A stretch of DNA of 13,273 bases from Ilumatobacteraceae bacterium (GTDB taxonomy: Bacteria; Actinomycetota; Acidimicrobiia; Acidimicrobiales; Ilumatobacteraceae). Shown piece by piece: positions 6,527 through 13,273 of this stretch. The notes beneath the pieces are model-generated. The model did no database searches and was not told the DNA's origin. It saw nothing but the letters and a program-made list of their open reading frames with translations. Position numbers and translations under genes: made by a program. The stretch is taken from the NCBI GenBank assembly GCA_021741795.1, contig JAIOXC010000029.1:1-13273 (forward strand), given 5' to 3'. Every line of letters starts with the position of its first letter. Positions within the stretch are counted from its first letter, which is position 1.

Positions 6527-7750
6527 ATGGCATCCGTGACAACGCATCAAAACCCCAAAAACCGTGTTTCTGCCCGACTGAGTGCCATTGCCGAATCGGC
6601 AACCCTGGCTGTTGATGCCAAGGCCAAAGCGCTCAAAGCCAAGGGCGAGAACGTGATCGGCTTTGGTGCAGGTGAACCAGACTTTCCGACGCCAGAGCGA
6701 ATCGTCGAGGCCGCAGTTCGTGCTGCACGCGACCCAAAGTTTCATCGCTACACACCAGCAGCGGGCTTGCCCGAGTTGCGCGAAGCAATTGCGGTCAAGA
6801 CAAAGCGCGATAGTGGTTTTGTTTGCGATGCATCACAAGTGCTCGTGACAAACGGTGGCAAGCACGCAGTGTTCGTTGCATTCGCGGCGCTGTGCGACCC
6901 GGGTGATGAAGTGATTATTCCTGCGCCGTATTGGACAACGTATCCGGAGGCAGTTGCGCTTGCCGATGGTGTTTCAATCATTGTTGACACCACGGAAGAA
7001 ACCGAATTTAAGGTCACTGTCGAACAGCTTGAAAAAGTTCGCACTGCTCGCACCAAAGTGTTGCTCTTCGTGTCGCCCGATAATCCAAGCGGTGCGGTCT
7101 ATACGCCTGAAGAAACTATTGCGATAGGCAAGTGGGCCGTTGAGCACGGCATCTGGGTCATCACCGATGAAATCTACGAGCACCTCACATACGGCAAGCA
7201 CAAGTTTTCTTCTATGCCAACGCTCGTGCCGGAGATTGCCGATAAATGCATCATCGTCAATGGCGTTGCAAAAACGTATGCAATGACGGGATGGCGTGTT
7301 GGCTGGATGATCGGGCCGAAAGACGTGATGAAGGCTGCAATCAACTTTCAGTCGCATACCACTTCCAATGTTTCCAACGTTGCACAGATGGCTGCACTCG
7401 AAGCAGTGAGCGGCGACTTGTCGGCAGTTGAAATGATGCGTGAGGCATTTTCGCGCAGAGGCACATTGATGCACAACATGCTGAGTGCAATTCCTGGCAT
7501 TACGTGCATGGAACCTCAGGGTGCATTTTATTGCTTCCCAAATGTTCGTGGCCTTCTCGGCAAATCGCTGAGCGGAGACGTTGCCACCGACTCGATGCAG
7601 TTGGCCGATCTTGTACTCGACCGTGTCAAGGTGGCGTTCGTGCCAGGTGAGGCATTCGGTGCACCGGGTTTTGCTCGGTTCAGTTTTGCGCTTGGCGATG
7701 CCGATATTAAAGAAGGCATCGAGCGTCTCTCAGCCTTCGTGACGGGCTAG
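6527..7750 (+). CDS. aspC: Aspartate (or aspartate/prephenate) aminotransferase, class I
   Basis: This is a PLP-dependent transaminase of the subgroup I-beta type, which moves the amino group between aspartate and 2-oxoglutarate; some members also act on prephenate. The frame is open back to an ATG at 6482, but family N-termini begin just before RVSARLSAIAESATLAVDAKAKAL, so ATG 6527 is chosen, giving 407 residues. Seen: GFGAGEPDFPTP, YTPAAGLPELREAIA, the PAPYWTTYPE substrate block, N186 in SPDNPSGAVY, D214 and Y217 in ITDEIYEHL, PLP lysine K249 in NGVAKTYAMTGWRVGW, and R384 in FARFSFAL for the substrate alpha-carboxylate. No clear Shine-Dalgarno precedes ATG 6527. The gene runs almost directly into a cobalamin riboswitch, with no terminator visible. 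Which keto acid it prefers cannot be decided here. Confidence 0.92.
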   Translation: MASVTTHQNPKNRVSARLSAIAESATLAVDAKAKALKAKGENVIGFGAGEPDFPTPERIVEAAVRAARDPKFHRYTPAAGLPELREAIAVKTKRDSGFVCDASQVLVTNGGKHAVFVAFAALCDPGDEVIIPAPYWTTYPEAVALADGVSIIVDTTEETEFKVTVEQLEKVRTARTKVLLFVSPDNPSGAVYTPEETIAIGKWAVEHGIWVITDEIYEHLTYGKHKFSSMPTLVPEIADKCIIVNGVAKTYAMTGWRVGWMIGPKDVMKAAINFQSHTTSNVSNVAQMAALEAVSGDLSAVEMMREAFSRRGTLMHNMLSAIPGITCMEPQGAFYCFPNVRGLLGKSLSGDVATDSMQLADLVLDRVKVAFVPGEAFGAPGFARFSFALGDADIKEGIERLSAFVTG

Positions 7751-7754
7751 TCTG

Positions 7755-7868
7755 TCTCCACCACGGCAATAGTCGTGGCGCAAAGTTCCCAGCGAAGTCC
7801 GGTGAGATTCCGGCACTGTCACGCAACGGTAGTTCGAACATCACGTTCGTAAGTCCGGTCGCCTGGTT
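7755..7868 (+). ncRNA. Cobalamin riboswitch upstream of btuF
   Basis: The conserved elements occur in order. The CCACG/CGTGG hairpin spans 7761-7778. AAAGTTCCCAGCGAA follows, then the CCGG-TGAGATT-CCGG stem (7799-7813), CACTGTCACGCAACGGT with the B12 box (7814-7830), a CGAAC/GTTCG hairpin (7835-7849), and the closing AAGTCCGGTCGCCTGG (7851-7866). This matches the RF00174 cobalamin aptamer. The next gene is a B12-binding protein gene, which fits. Output is probably translational: no terminator stem with a U-tract precedes the btuF ribosome binding site. GTCTCC at 7754-7759 is a perfect complement of GGAGAC at 7904-7909 over the Shine-Dalgarno sequence, and GCTCT/AGAGC (7885-7901) forms a hairpin next to it. 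The outer boundaries are approximate. Confidence 0.92.
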
Positions 7869-7915
7869 CATTGCTTCATCAACCGCTCTCGCTAGAAGAG
7901 CAAGGAGACCCAATA

Positions 7916-8860
7916 ATGAATAAATTAACCAAGGCCGGCATTGCCGGCTTTTTGTTTGCACTCACTGCAACGATTGCAGGTTGTGGCGGTAGCGCAGATA
8001 CCTCGAATACGACAATTGCTGTAGAAGCAACTGAATCAATCGCAGTATTTCCAGTCACTGTTGGTGACTTAACTCTTGATGTACAACCGATGCGAATCAT
8101 TTCGCTGTCGCCAACTTCGACAGAAATGTTGTATGCCATCGGCGCAGGAGCACAGGTTGTTGCAGTCGACGAGTATTCCAATTATCCGGCTGAAGCAGTC
8201 GCGCTCGGCACAATGCTTTCTGGCTTTGAGCCAAACATTGAGGCAATCAGCGGTTTCACTCCCGATCTCGTTATCGCGTCGTACGACCCGGGAAGCCTTG
8301 CAGAGCAACTCGGTTCCCTCAACATTCCGTTGTTCATCGCAAACGCTCCAACCAATCTCGACAGTGTGTACGAGCAGATTGAACAAATTGGCATGTTGTC
8401 TGGTCATGTGACAGAGGCAGATGAACTTGTCGCATCTATGCAGACCGAGATTGATGCGGCAGTGTCAGCAGTTGTCGCCCCTGCAACACCGTTGTCGTAC
8501 TACTACGAACTGGACGACACCTACTACTCGGTGACGTCCAATTCGTTCATTGGTCAGTTGTTCAATTTGTTTGGTCTACGAAATATCGCCGACAACGCAG
8601 AAGCGGGCAATGACTATCCACAATTGTCGGCAGAGGCAATCGTCTCATCCAATCCAGACATCATCGTCTTGGCCGACACAAAGTGTTGCGCACAGACAGC
8701 CGAGACAGTTGCGGCGCGTGATGGTTGGGGTGGATTGGCCGCGGTCGTTGCCGGCAATATTGCACTTCTCGACGATGACATTGCATCACGTTGGGGACCA
8801 CGCATTGTCGAGCTCGTCGCTGCTATTGGCGAAGCAATCACGAAAGCATCTGCCAAGTAA
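7916..8860 (+). CDS. btuF: Vitamin B12-binding lipoprotein BtuF
   Basis: This is the solute-binding subunit of a cobalamin ABC importer. The start is ATG 7916, preceded by AAGGAG at 7902-7907; the in-frame codons further upstream lie in the riboswitch leader. The product is 314 residues. Residues 1-22 form a lipoprotein signal ending in TIAGC with Cys23 as the lipidated residue, so it is anchored outside the membrane. A short Ser/Thr-rich linker follows, then the BtuF/FecB-type fold: MRIISLSPTSTEMLYAIGAGAQVVAVDEYSNYP, GFEPNIEAISGFTPDLVIAS, then YYELDDTYYSVTSNSFIGQLF and the second lobe ending near residue 312. A vicinal cysteine pair (C257, C258) lies in LADTKCCAQTAETVAAR. Related siderophore or heme receptors are the alternative, but the riboswitch and adjacent btuCD make B12 (or a corrinoid) the clear choice. 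Confidence 0.92.
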   Translation: MNKLTKAGIAGFLFALTATIAGCGGSADTSNTTIAVEATESIAVFPVTVGDLTLDVQPMRIISLSPTSTEMLYAIGAGAQVVAVDEYSNYPAEAVALGTMLSGFEPNIEAISGFTPDLVIASYDPGSLAEQLGSLNIPLFIANAPTNLDSVYEQIEQIGMLSGHVTEADELVASMQTEIDAAVSAVVAPATPLSYYYELDDTYYSVTSNSFIGQLFNLFGLRNIADNAEAGNDYPQLSAEAIVSSNPDIIVLADTKCCAQTAETVAARDGWGGLAAVVAGNIALLDDDIASRWGPRIVELVAAIGEAITKASAK

Positions 8861-8868
8861 CTCTGTCG

Positions 8869-9936
8869 ATGTCGACATCTGTCATCACTTCACGCTCTGC
8901 TGAGGGCCGCAACAAACAACCTTTGTCGTTCGCCCTCGGTGGGGCAGTGGTGGCGTTCATGGTTCTTGTCGGCTTGATGATTGGACCAGCTGGACCACAG
9001 TGGTGGCGAATTCCTGCAGAGTTGCTTGACCATGTGCCGTTTGTTTCTTTGAACAGTGGTGTGTCGCGAGCAGATTGGAATTTGGTGTGGCAAATTCGCG
9101 CACCACGCGTTGTGCTTGCCGCACTTGTCGGCTCGATGCTCTCGGTGTCTGGCGCGAGCTATCAAGGTGTGTTTCGAAATCCACTCGTCGACCCATATCT
9201 GCTTGGTGTTGCTGCTGGTGCGGGGCTCGGGGCAACAATCGTTTTCACACTCCAACGCGAAACAACCTCGTCATGGATCATTGATCCTCTGCCACTCGCA
9301 GCTTTTATTGGTGCACTTTGTGCAGTGCTCGTGACTTACGTGGTTGGTACAGCATTTGGAAGTGTGCGGTCTGGCACGACATTGGTGCTGGCAGGTGTCG
9401 CAGTTACGTCAATGCTCACAGCAATCCAGGCATTCGTTTTGCAGCGCAATAGCGATGTCGTGCGTCAGGTGTACTCGTGGATCTTGGGCCGACTTTCGAG
9501 CGCAACGTGGGGCGATGTTCGTCTCATTCTGCCGTACGTCGTTGTCTCATCTGTTGTGTTGCTCTTGCATCGTCGTTTGCTCGACGTGATGCGTGTCGGC
9601 GATGACGAGGCGCTTGCGCTCGGTATCAATGTGCGCAGAGTGCGCCTCATCGTGGTGTTGGCTGCCACTCTCGGTACCGCTTCGGTCGTGGCTGTCACTG
9701 GGTTGATCGGTTTCGTTGGCATCATCGTGCCGCACGCGGTTCGACTCATTGTTGGTGCGAGCAATCGCGTAGTGCTGCCAATGAGCATGATGTTGGGTGC
9801 GGCATTTTTAGTGGCTGCAGATATTCCAAGTCGAGTGTTGGCGAGTCCGGCCGAAACTCCGATCGGTGTTGTCACGGCATTCATTGGCGCACCATTCTTT
9901 TTGTTACTACTTCGCACACGGGATGTATCGAGATGA
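8869..9936 (+). CDS. btuC: Vitamin B12 ABC transporter permease BtuC (FecCD family)
   Basis: This is the membrane channel of the cobalamin importer. The reading frame extends back into btuF, but ATG 8869, eight bases after the btuF stop, is the sensible start and yields 355 residues with a short polar N-terminus before the first membrane segment (about 21-39). The FecCD hallmark WQIRAPRVVLAALVGSMLSVSGASYQG starts near residue 74 and continues into FRNPLVDPYLLGVAAGAGLGA. Later motifs include SWILGRLSSATW, GDDEALALGINVRRVR (the loop that contacts the ATPase), and TGLIGFVGIIVPHAVRLIVG. About ten membrane segments are expected for the family. The C-terminus reaches into btuD by an ATGA overlap. 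No Shine-Dalgarno sequence is seen, so translation is probably coupled to btuF. Confidence 0.93.
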   Translation: MSTSVITSRSAEGRNKQPLSFALGGAVVAFMVLVGLMIGPAGPQWWRIPAELLDHVPFVSLNSGVSRADWNLVWQIRAPRVVLAALVGSMLSVSGASYQGVFRNPLVDPYLLGVAAGAGLGATIVFTLQRETTSSWIIDPLPLAAFIGALCAVLVTYVVGTAFGSVRSGTTLVLAGVAVTSMLTAIQAFVLQRNSDVVRQVYSWILGRLSSATWGDVRLILPYVVVSSVVLLLHRRLLDVMRVGDDEALALGINVRRVRLIVVLAATLGTASVVAVTGLIGFVGIIVPHAVRLIVGASNRVVLPMSMMLGAAFLVAADIPSRVLASPAETPIGVVTAFIGAPFFLLLLRTRDVSR

Positions 9937-10715
9937 CCGCAATTGGCTTTTGTGATCTCACAGTTGCGTACAACGGAACAAATGCGGTGGTGGGTTTTAA
10001 TGACCTGTTGCATTCTGGTGAGTGGTTGTGCCTCATCGGCCCCAATGGTGCGGGCAAGTCTTCTGTGCTTCGTGCGGCAGCTGGTCTCGTGCCGTACATG
10101 GGCTCCGTTGCAATTAACCAGACCGAAATTCCTGCGGCATCAGCTCGATGGAGAGCACAACATATTGCCTACGTGCCACAAGCACCAGTGATTCCAACCG
10201 ACATGTCGGTATACGAATATGTCTTGCTTGGTCGCAACCCGTACATCAATTACTTCTCATCAGAAACCTCACATGATCGCGACGTGATTGATCGCGTCTT
10301 GAATCGTCTTGATCTTGTCCAGTTTTCTGCGCGAAAGTTGGGCACGTTGTCGGGTGGAGAAGTACAACGCTTAGTCATTGCTCGAGCGCTCGCACAAGAA
10401 GCACCGGTATTGCTGCTTGATGAACCAACGAGCGCGCTCGATATCGGCCATCAGCAACAAGCGCTCGAACTCGTAGACAGTTTGCGTCGCGAACAAGGTC
10501 TCACAATTATTTCCGCAATGCATGACCTCACACTTGCTGGTCTGTACGCAGATCGATTGGTGTTGATGCACGAAGGCCATCGAGTTGCAGAGGGCACGGC
10601 CAAACAAGTGCTGAAGAGCGAGACCCTTGCAGAGTTCTATGGTGTTTCGGCCCGCGTGCATCACGAGCCAGACGGCACTGTTGTGGTGATTCCACAGCGC
10701 TCTTCTCATTTGTAA
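9933..10715 (+). CDS. btuD: Vitamin B12 ABC transporter ATP-binding protein BtuD
   Basis: This is the ATPase of the B12 importer, of the FepC/BtuD type. In 260 residues all motifs are intact: Walker A GPNGAGKSS (36-44), Q-loop Q83 in YVPQAP, the family pattern SVYEYVLLGRNPY (92-104), signature LSGGEVQRL (139-147), Walker B VLLLDEPTSALD (159-170) and switch H197 in SAMHDLTLA. The C-terminal block EGTAKQVLKSETLAEFYGVSARV is typical of this subfamily. The start codon overlaps the btuC stop as ATGA, which makes the assignment to this transporter firm. The next gene starts 26 bases later with no visible terminator, so btuD may be cotranscribed with the DinB-type gene. Confidence 0.93.
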   Translation: MTAIGFCDLTVAYNGTNAVVGFNDLLHSGEWLCLIGPNGAGKSSVLRAAAGLVPYMGSVAINQTEIPAASARWRAQHIAYVPQAPVIPTDMSVYEYVLLGRNPYINYFSSETSHDRDVIDRVLNRLDLVQFSARKLGTLSGGEVQRLVIARALAQEAPVLLLDEPTSALDIGHQQQALELVDSLRREQGLTIISAMHDLTLAGLYADRLVLMHEGHRVAEGTAKQVLKSETLAEFYGVSARVHHEPDGTVVVIPQRSSHL

Positions 10716-10741
10716 AGGGTCAGCCACTACCGTTATTCGCG

Positions 10742-11407
10742 ATGGTTGATTCAAGTCGTATTCTCAACGCCCAGGTAGTTGGATGCGCGGCTTCACATCA
10801 GCGGTTACTGCAGGCCCTGGATGGGATTACCGATAAGCAATGTCGACAGCCATCGTTATTGACTGGCTGGAGCCGTGGTCATGTGTTGAGTCACTTAGCA
10901 AACAATGCCTACAGCCATTTACGAATGTTTGAAGCTGCAAGCCGAGGCGAAGAAACCGAACAATATGAGGGTGGCAAGCCAACGCGCGACGCCCAGATTG
11001 AGGCATGGTCGAGTCTCAGTGCCCACGAATTAGTTGGCCATGTACGTGCGAGCATTTATGCGCTCGAGGGAGCATGGGCATCTGCAACGCCAACAACGTG
11101 GACAGGTTTTGGCATCAAGTCGCATGCTGGGGGTGCGCGAGTAGCCATCACTGATCTGATGCTGATGCGATGGTGCGAAACCGAAGTACACAGTTCTGAT
11201 CTCAATCTGGACTATTCGTTTGAAAGTTGGGACTCAACATTCGTGCGATTTGAGTTGGATCGACAACTCATGATCTGGAACAGTCGCAAATCAATGGGAC
11301 TCACCGTGTTGCCCGAAGCTGCCGCCAAGTTGTCACCCAATCATCGGCTTGCATGGCTGCTTGGCAGAATCGCTGTCGATGGGCTGCCAGTTGTGGATGC
11401 GTACTGA
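10742..11407 (+). CDS. Mycothiol-dependent maleylpyruvate isomerase (MDMPI/DinB-like) family protein
   Basis: This 221-residue cytoplasmic protein has the DinB-like four-helix bundle of the actinobacterial maleylpyruvate isomerase N-terminal family. The hallmark LTGWSRGHVLSHLANNA is at residues 40-56. Likely metal ligands are H51, E146 and H150 (CETEVHSSDL), with spacing like the His/Glu/His zinc triad described in the Corynebacterium glutamicum enzyme. The second domain (about 160-221) is of the usual short type. The family uses mycothiol as a cofactor and mostly includes enzymes of unknown substrate; a true maleylpyruvate isomerase would be expected near gentisate genes, and none are here. 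There is no good Shine-Dalgarno sequence at ATG 10742. It ends one base before the copper gene, suggesting a shared transcript. A thiol-S-transferase or detoxification role is an inference only. Confidence 0.8.
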   Translation: MVDSSRILNAQVVGCAASHQRLLQALDGITDKQCRQPSLLTGWSRGHVLSHLANNAYSHLRMFEAASRGEETEQYEGGKPTRDAQIEAWSSLSAHELVGHVRASIYALEGAWASATPTTWTGFGIKSHAGGARVAITDLMLMRWCETEVHSSDLNLDYSFESWDSTFVRFELDRQLMIWNSRKSMGLTVLPEAAAKLSPNHRLAWLLGRIAVDGLPVVDAY

Positions 11408-11408
11408 G

Positions 11409-13028
11409 ATGATGTTGCGCAAACAGTTTGCAAGATTGGCATTCGTTGTCGTTGCATTGCTCACGGTGCTTGCACCAGCGCAACTCGCATCAGCCCATGC
11501 AATCTTGCTCACAAGTGAGCCGGCGCCGAGCGCAGTGCTCGATCAGTCGCCAACAGAGATTGTTTTGTTTTTCAATGAATTTGTCGACACCGTGTTTGGC
11601 AAAGTTCGAATTCTTGATTCGTCTGGCAATGACGTTCAAACAGTAAAGCCTGTTCGTGATGCGTCCAATAAATCCATAGTTCGAGCACCGATCTCAAAAT
11701 TGGAGCCTGGCACTTATGTCGTGATCTGGCGAGTTGCTTCTGCCGACAGTCATCCCGTTCAGGGATCATTCTCATTTCAAATTGGAAATACTTCAACAGA
11801 TGTTTCGGCAATAAGTAATGGTCAAGTACTTGAGCGCCACGGCCTTGCCAGTTTGTTCGATGTCATTCGTTGGGTTACATATCTTGGAATCGTTCTACTC
11901 ATCGGTGGCATTGGGTTGTTGCAGGCTGTACGCACCGACCGTTTGTCTCCACGCTCGATACTCGCGCTCATGGGCGGTTGGGCCTTTGCTGCATTGGGCA
12001 CTCTTGAGGGATTGATTGCCTATGGCCCACACATTTCGGGGTACAAGATCTACGAGGCGGTAGATCTCTCGTTACTTTCTGAGACGCTGACGACTCAATA
12101 CGGCAAGATGCAACTTGCTCGACTTGTGTTGTTGGGCATCATTGGTGCACTTATTGCGGTTATCCAGTTCCGGGGCACGTGGTGGTGGAAGTTTGGTGCA
12201 TGGGCGTCGCTTGTGGGCATCACTCTCACCTTGTCATTGTCTGGACACCCAGTCGCAACAAACCCAGTTGCGTTGAGCGTTGGGCTCGACATGTTGCACA
12301 TGCTTGCCGTATCGCTGTGGGTAGGTCCACTGTTGATCATTGTGTATGACCGCAACATGTGGCTTGCAAATGACGAATCAACTTCGGCACCTTCGTTGCG
12401 GTGGTTTTCTCACACCGCCAGTTTTGCAGTGCCGGTCATCGTGGTTACTGGCGTAATTCAAGCATGGTTGATGATGGATGGTTTTGGGCAAATATTGGAG
12501 AATCGTTACGGACGGACACTGATTGTCAAGGCGTGCCTAGTAATTGTCTTGATCGCACTCGGTGGGGTTTCTCGAGTGGCGATGCAACAAAAGCGCTCAG
12601 GCTCATTGCGCCAATCAATGGGTATTGAAGTGTTGTTCGGAATCATTATCTTGACAATTACTTCGGCCCTTGTTGCAATGCCACAAAAGGGAACCATCGA
12701 ACCAGCGCCACTTTCTTCCACCATTTTTCAGGGACAAATGATTGTTGAGTTGTCACTCACTTCCGCGCGCGTTGGGCAAAGCGAGGTTCATGTAGTGGTT
12801 GCACGAGCAGACGGCACCTTCGTGCAAATTGAGTCAGCTACTGCTCGCATGTCGATGCCATCTCGCAACATACCCAATGGCCCAATTGTTCTGTCAGAGA
12901 CTGGGTCCAATCACTTTTCTGGTGTAACCGAGTTTGCGTATTCGGGCGAGTGGGTAGTCGAGATCCTGGTCAAGGAAACAGCAAGTTCAACAACGCTGTT
13001 CAAAATAGCTGTTGATATCAAAAAATAA
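11409..13028 (+). CDS. CopC-CopD fusion with C-terminal YtkA/FixH-like domain (copper handling)
   Basis: This 539-residue copper protein has three parts. Residues 1-29 are a signal peptide ending LASA, leaving His30 as the mature N-terminus. Residues 30-126 are a CopC domain: HAILLTSEPAPSAVLDQSP, then SADSHPVQGSFSF with D113 and H115. With His30 these match the Cu(II) His-brace of CopC proteins (mature positions 1, 84, 86). Residues about 150-425 are a CopD domain with eight likely membrane segments and conserved SGHPVA and GLDMLHMLAVSLWVGPLL. Residues about 428-539 resemble the YtkA-like domain (MSMPSRN, SGEWVVEILVK) and lie outside. The layout resembles Bacillus YcnJ, a copper uptake protein. 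The frame opens earlier at 11349, but the signal peptide fixes the start at ATG 11409 (or 11412). It follows the DinB-type gene by one base, suggesting coupling. Import or tolerance cannot be decided from the sequence. Confidence 0.88.
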   Translation: MMLRKQFARLAFVVVALLTVLAPAQLASAHAILLTSEPAPSAVLDQSPTEIVLFFNEFVDTVFGKVRILDSSGNDVQTVKPVRDASNKSIVRAPISKLEPGTYVVIWRVASADSHPVQGSFSFQIGNTSTDVSAISNGQVLERHGLASLFDVIRWVTYLGIVLLIGGIGLLQAVRTDRLSPRSILALMGGWAFAALGTLEGLIAYGPHISGYKIYEAVDLSLLSETLTTQYGKMQLARLVLLGIIGALIAVIQFRGTWWWKFGAWASLVGITLTLSLSGHPVATNPVALSVGLDMLHMLAVSLWVGPLLIIVYDRNMWLANDESTSAPSLRWFSHTASFAVPVIVVTGVIQAWLMMDGFGQILENRYGRTLIVKACLVIVLIALGGVSRVAMQQKRSGSLRQSMGIEVLFGIIILTITSALVAMPQKGTIEPAPLSSTIFQGQMIVELSLTSARVGQSEVHVVVARADGTFVQIESATARMSMPSRNIPNGPIVLSETGSNHFSGVTEFAYSGEWVVEILVKETASSTTLFKIAVDIKK

Positions 13029-13038
13029 CTTGTTATTT
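13023..13038. repeat. AT-rich palindrome over two converging stop codons
   Basis: AAATAACTTGTTATTT is a perfect inverted repeat (7-base arms, TT centre). The left arm contains the TAA of the copper gene (13026-13028) and the right arm the TAA of the GNAT gene (13033-13035 on the minus strand). A T-tract follows on the right (13041-13045) and an A-tract lies on the left. It may act as a weak two-way terminator, though the stem has few GC pairs. Confidence 0.55.
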
Positions 13039-13273
13039 GGTTTTTAACATCACAAGATGATGGCCGAGACCAGACGCTTCGTCAATGAATTGGTCGCCAA
13101 TCGTTGCAAAACCATTTCGTTCGTAAAAGTACAGCGCGTTGTTGCGAGCGCGGGCCCACACATATGTTGAGCCCATCGACACCGCTCTGTCGATGCCGGC
13201 TTGGAGCAGTATGTTGCCGAGCCCTTTGGATTGCAGATGCTTCGCTACAGCCATACCGCGCAGTTGTGTTGCG
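13033..13273 (-). CDS. GNAT-family N-acetyltransferase, C-terminal part
   Basis: The gene is read on the minus strand and its start lies beyond the right edge. In-frame sequence to the edge adds ATQLRG before MAVAKHLQSKGLGNILL. This forms GNAT motif A, the acetyl-CoA pyrophosphate loop QxxGLG (QSKGLGN), preceded by the QLRGMAV strand. Further motifs are ARARNNALYFYERNGF, the usual motif-B helix, and a C-terminal HHLVMLK strand. The substrate is unknown; small-molecule or amine acetylation is a family-level guess. The N-terminal half is missing from the window. It converges on the copper gene with four bases between stop codons. Confidence 0.85.
   Translation of the reverse strand, partial: ATQLRGMAVAKHLQSKGLGNILLQAGIDRAVSMGSTYVWARARNNALYFYERNGFATIGDQFIDEASGLGHHLVMLKTK

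Noticed and set aside
6974..7474. Open frame of 166 codons on the minus strand inside the aminotransferase gene
   Set aside because: It is opposite conserved catalytic motifs and its translation is rich in Cys and His with no recognisable domain.
7871..7915. Earlier start of btuF in the riboswitch leader
   Set aside because: AAGGAG lies before ATG 7916, and only that start puts the lipoprotein signal at the N-terminus.
8791..8868. Earlier start of btuC inside btuF
   Set aside because: It would overlap btuF by 70 bases and add charged residues not seen in BtuC proteins.
9465..10013. Open frame of 182 codons on the minus strand across the btuC-btuD junction
   Set aside because: Both plus-strand genes are well supported; the translation is low-complexity Thr/Arg-rich and has no family features.
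11349..11408. Earlier start of the copper gene inside the DinB-type gene
   Set aside because: The signal peptide starts at MMLRKQFARLAF; the 20 residues before it do not fit an export signal.
1..13273. CRISPR arrays, tRNA or rRNA genes, insertion sequences, phage genes
   Set aside because: No spaced repeat arrays, cloverleaf sequences, transposase or integrase motifs, or terminal inverted repeats were seen.

Overview
The window comes from a bacterial chromosome with roughly even base composition. Several features point to an actinobacterium: a PAC2-family protein, a mycothiol-dependent DinB/maleylpyruvate-isomerase-type protein, tandem 11-nt PhoP-type boxes built on GTTCACC, and a cobalamin riboswitch with the CGCAACGGT core. 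Most internal genes lack a clear Shine-Dalgarno sequence, and leaderless or coupled translation seems common. A freshwater or marine acidimicrobial lineage is a guess from this mix of traits, not something the sequence proves.

Layout. (1) Bases 1-962 hold the 3' part of an O-acetylhomoserine sulfhydrylase (metY). (2) Bases 1026-5568 form a phosphate-starvation block in the order pstC-pstA-pstB-pstS. The three transporter genes overlap by ATGA. pstS follows after a 117-base gap. An array of PHO-box repeats precedes pstC and a second one precedes pstS, so transporter and binding protein appear to be two PhoP-controlled units. A strong hairpin terminator follows pstS. (3) A PAC2 gene on the minus strand (5595-6479) converges on that terminator and diverges from a class I aminotransferase (6527-7750). 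(4) A cobalamin riboswitch starts almost at the aminotransferase stop codon and leads a B12 uptake operon btuF-btuC-btuD (7916-10715), encoding a lipoprotein, a permease and an ATPase. (5) A DinB/MDMPI-type gene (10742-11407) sits one base ahead of a CopC-CopD-YtkA-like fusion gene for copper handling (11409-13028). (6) A GNAT acetyltransferase gene on the minus strand, cut by the window edge, converges on it with four bases between the stop codons.

Most genes are recognisable household transport and metabolism genes. I see no phage, transposon, CRISPR array, toxin-antitoxin pair or defence island, and no wholly new system. The least ordinary features are the roughly 100-residue insert in PstS, the absence of a lipobox in PstS, the two in-register PHO-box arrays (the first almost touching the pstC start codon), the unusual position of pstS at the end of the cluster, the extra membrane hairpin on PstA, and the riboswitch placed directly against the aspartate aminotransferase gene.
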